Source: Bin80 sp965207565 | Lineage (GTDB): Bacteria > Bacteroidota > Rhodothermia > Rhodothermales > Bin80 | Assembly (NCBI GenBank): GCA_965207565.1 | Contig: CBDBMQ010000033.1 | Span: forward strand, 391,484 to 455,483 | DNA: 64,000 bases | Direction of reading: 5' to 3' | Shown: piece by piece, positions 63,044 through 64,000 of the stretch | Layout: every line of letters starts with the position of its first letter | How positions within the stretch are numbered: the stretch's first letter is position 1 | Program-made: the position numbers and the translations under genes | Notes under the pieces: generated by a model | Database searches by the model: none | What the model was told of the DNA's origin: nothing | What the model saw: the letters and a program-made list of their open reading frames with translations, nothing else

Positions 63044-64000
63044 ATGTATCGGCTTCTGTTTCTTGGCCTTCTTATTGCACCAATCTATTTCGCAGAGTGT
63101 GTGGCACAGGATGATTTTAGGGGCATGAATCAACTGTCAGAAAGGCTTGTGGAGCAGCGGTGGCAGACTCATCGACAGCTTGATGCCATGGCCGGGATAT
63201 CTCTGATTGGTGCGCAGTGGAGAGGTCTTGCGTTGCTGAATCTGGAGGCTGCCAATTATCCTTTTGCACTGCGACTGCGTGGGAGCATAAGACAGGGGCC
63301 TCTTGGGCGTTATACCTCCGACTGGGACGAAGCCTATGATTTCTTGCGTCTCATTCAGTTTGCCCGTATTCAGGCAGACAACTTTTACGCCCGTATCGGC
63401 CCGATTCGAAATATGCGTCACGGGATCGGACATGTGGTCAATCATTTTAGCTCGTCTGCTTCTTGGGATGCGCGAACCATTGGAGCTGAACTGGCATGGG
63501 ATAGAGGGATTTTCGAATTCAGTGGTTTCACCGCAGACGTACTGCTTAACAATCTGGTTGGTGCAAGAGCAAGTCTCAATCTCCCGCATACCAGTAAACT
63601 GGGAATCAATTATGTCAACCACTATCCCACCAATCTGACAGCATGGAGCATTGATCTGCAGAGCGAACTGTTTGAGACGGGGCGCATTGCCTTTGCTCCC
63701 TACGTCAGCTACGCATGGTATACACGATATGGGGACGGATTGGCATTTGGTGCTGATGTAAGAAGCTCGGGCTTTCTGGATATATTAAGCTTTCGGATAA
63801 GAGTCGGGGCTTTCTACAATAGCCGCCATTTCATCCCAGGCTATATAGGAACCCTGTTTAGTGTGAACAACTCCCAGAATCGCATCATTCGTAGTGGCGC
63901 GGATTTGGAAAATATTGTCTCGGAGGATTTTGCAGGTTTACCTCTCCAAGAAGCTCGCGGCATCAATGATCTACTCACAGAATTTGAACTCCAGATCAGG
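63044..64000 (+). CDS. Predicted outer-membrane beta-barrel protein (3' partial)
   Basis: The frame opens at the ATG at 63044 and stays open through base 64000 (319 codons), so the gene continues beyond the window. MYRLLFLGLLIAPIYFAECVAQ is a signal peptide. The rest alternates short amphipathic strands with Tyr/Trp/Arg-rich turns (FARIQADNFYARIGPI, IAFAPYVSYAWYTRYG), the look of a barrel wall. No family was recognised. It is divergent from the LON-domain gene. Confidence 0.75.
   Translation, partial: MYRLLFLGLLIAPIYFAECVAQDDFRGMNQLSERLVEQRWQTHRQLDAMAGISLIGAQWRGLALLNLEAANYPFALRLRGSIRQGPLGRYTSDWDEAYDFLRLIQFARIQADNFYARIGPIRNMRHGIGHVVNHFSSSASWDARTIGAELAWDRGIFEFSGFTADVLLNNLVGARASLNLPHTSKLGINYVNHYPTNLTAWSIDLQSELFETGRIAFAPYVSYAWYTRYGDGLAFGADVRSSGFLDILSFRIRVGAFYNSRHFIPGYIGTLFSVNNSQNRIIRSGADLENIVSEDFAGLPLQEARGINDLLTEFELQIR

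Overview
The window looks like chromosome from a Bacteroidota-lineage bacterium, most likely near Rhodothermales/Balneolales; that placement is inference. The support is a type IX secretion pair (porU-porV), proteins ending in YPNP-type sorting domains, the N-acyl-ornithine version of arginine synthesis, DUF2007, DUF5683 and DUF7033 proteins, and gene starts that mostly lack a Shine-Dalgarno sequence. GC content appears moderate. Genes sit in long same-strand runs, and many neighbours share ATGA or TGATG overlaps.

Region by region. 1-2602 (+): the end of an N-acyl-ornithine carbamoyltransferase, then argB and an argE-type deacylase. 2670-7922 (-): a sialic-acid block with a secreted sialidase, NanA lyase, and a mutarotase-symporter fusion. 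8179-17800 (-): a branched-chain amino-acid operon, ilvB-ilvN-ilvC-leuB-leuA-leuC-leuD-cimA. 17801-18538 has no recognisable gene. 18539-19102 (+): a small collagen-like lipoprotein. 19346-25501 (-): a DUF7033/deacetylase-like protein, mutS, purD and a beta-propeller protein. 25596-26870 (+): an HD phosphohydrolase, convergent with a Tat-exported TIM-barrel protein (26865-27815, -).

27958-33009 looks accessory. It holds three minus-strand genes (a Cys-rich secreted peptide, a propeller lipoprotein, and a membrane-anchored CxxS thioredoxin-fold protein), a decayed group II intron, and a plus-strand pair made of an AAA ATPase and a PD-(D/E)XK-like nuclease that resembles an uncharacterised defence module. 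33054-38980 (-) returns to housekeeping: CPBP protease, DUF2007 protein, cdsA, a small membrane protein, mutL, tilS and hpt. A tRNA-Arg(CCG) (+) and a dicarboxylate/glutamate symporter (-) follow.

40845-48044 (+) is a single 2399-residue surface protein: about 17 Calx-beta-like modules ending in a predicted outer-membrane beta-barrel. 48327-61397 (-) is a secretion and envelope cluster: porU, porV, a T9SS-type protein with an M6-peptidase fold that has lost its zinc site, a HExxH peptidase fused to a propeller and barrel, a TlpA-like thioredoxin and a DUF5683 protein. 61486-62987 (-) carries an MBL hydrolase and a LON-domain protein. An outer-membrane-like protein (+) starts at 63044 and runs off the end.

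The strongest candidates for something undescribed are the ATPase-nuclease pair (31037-33009), the peptide/propeller/thioredoxin cassette (27958-30232) and the giant Calx-beta protein with its own barrel.
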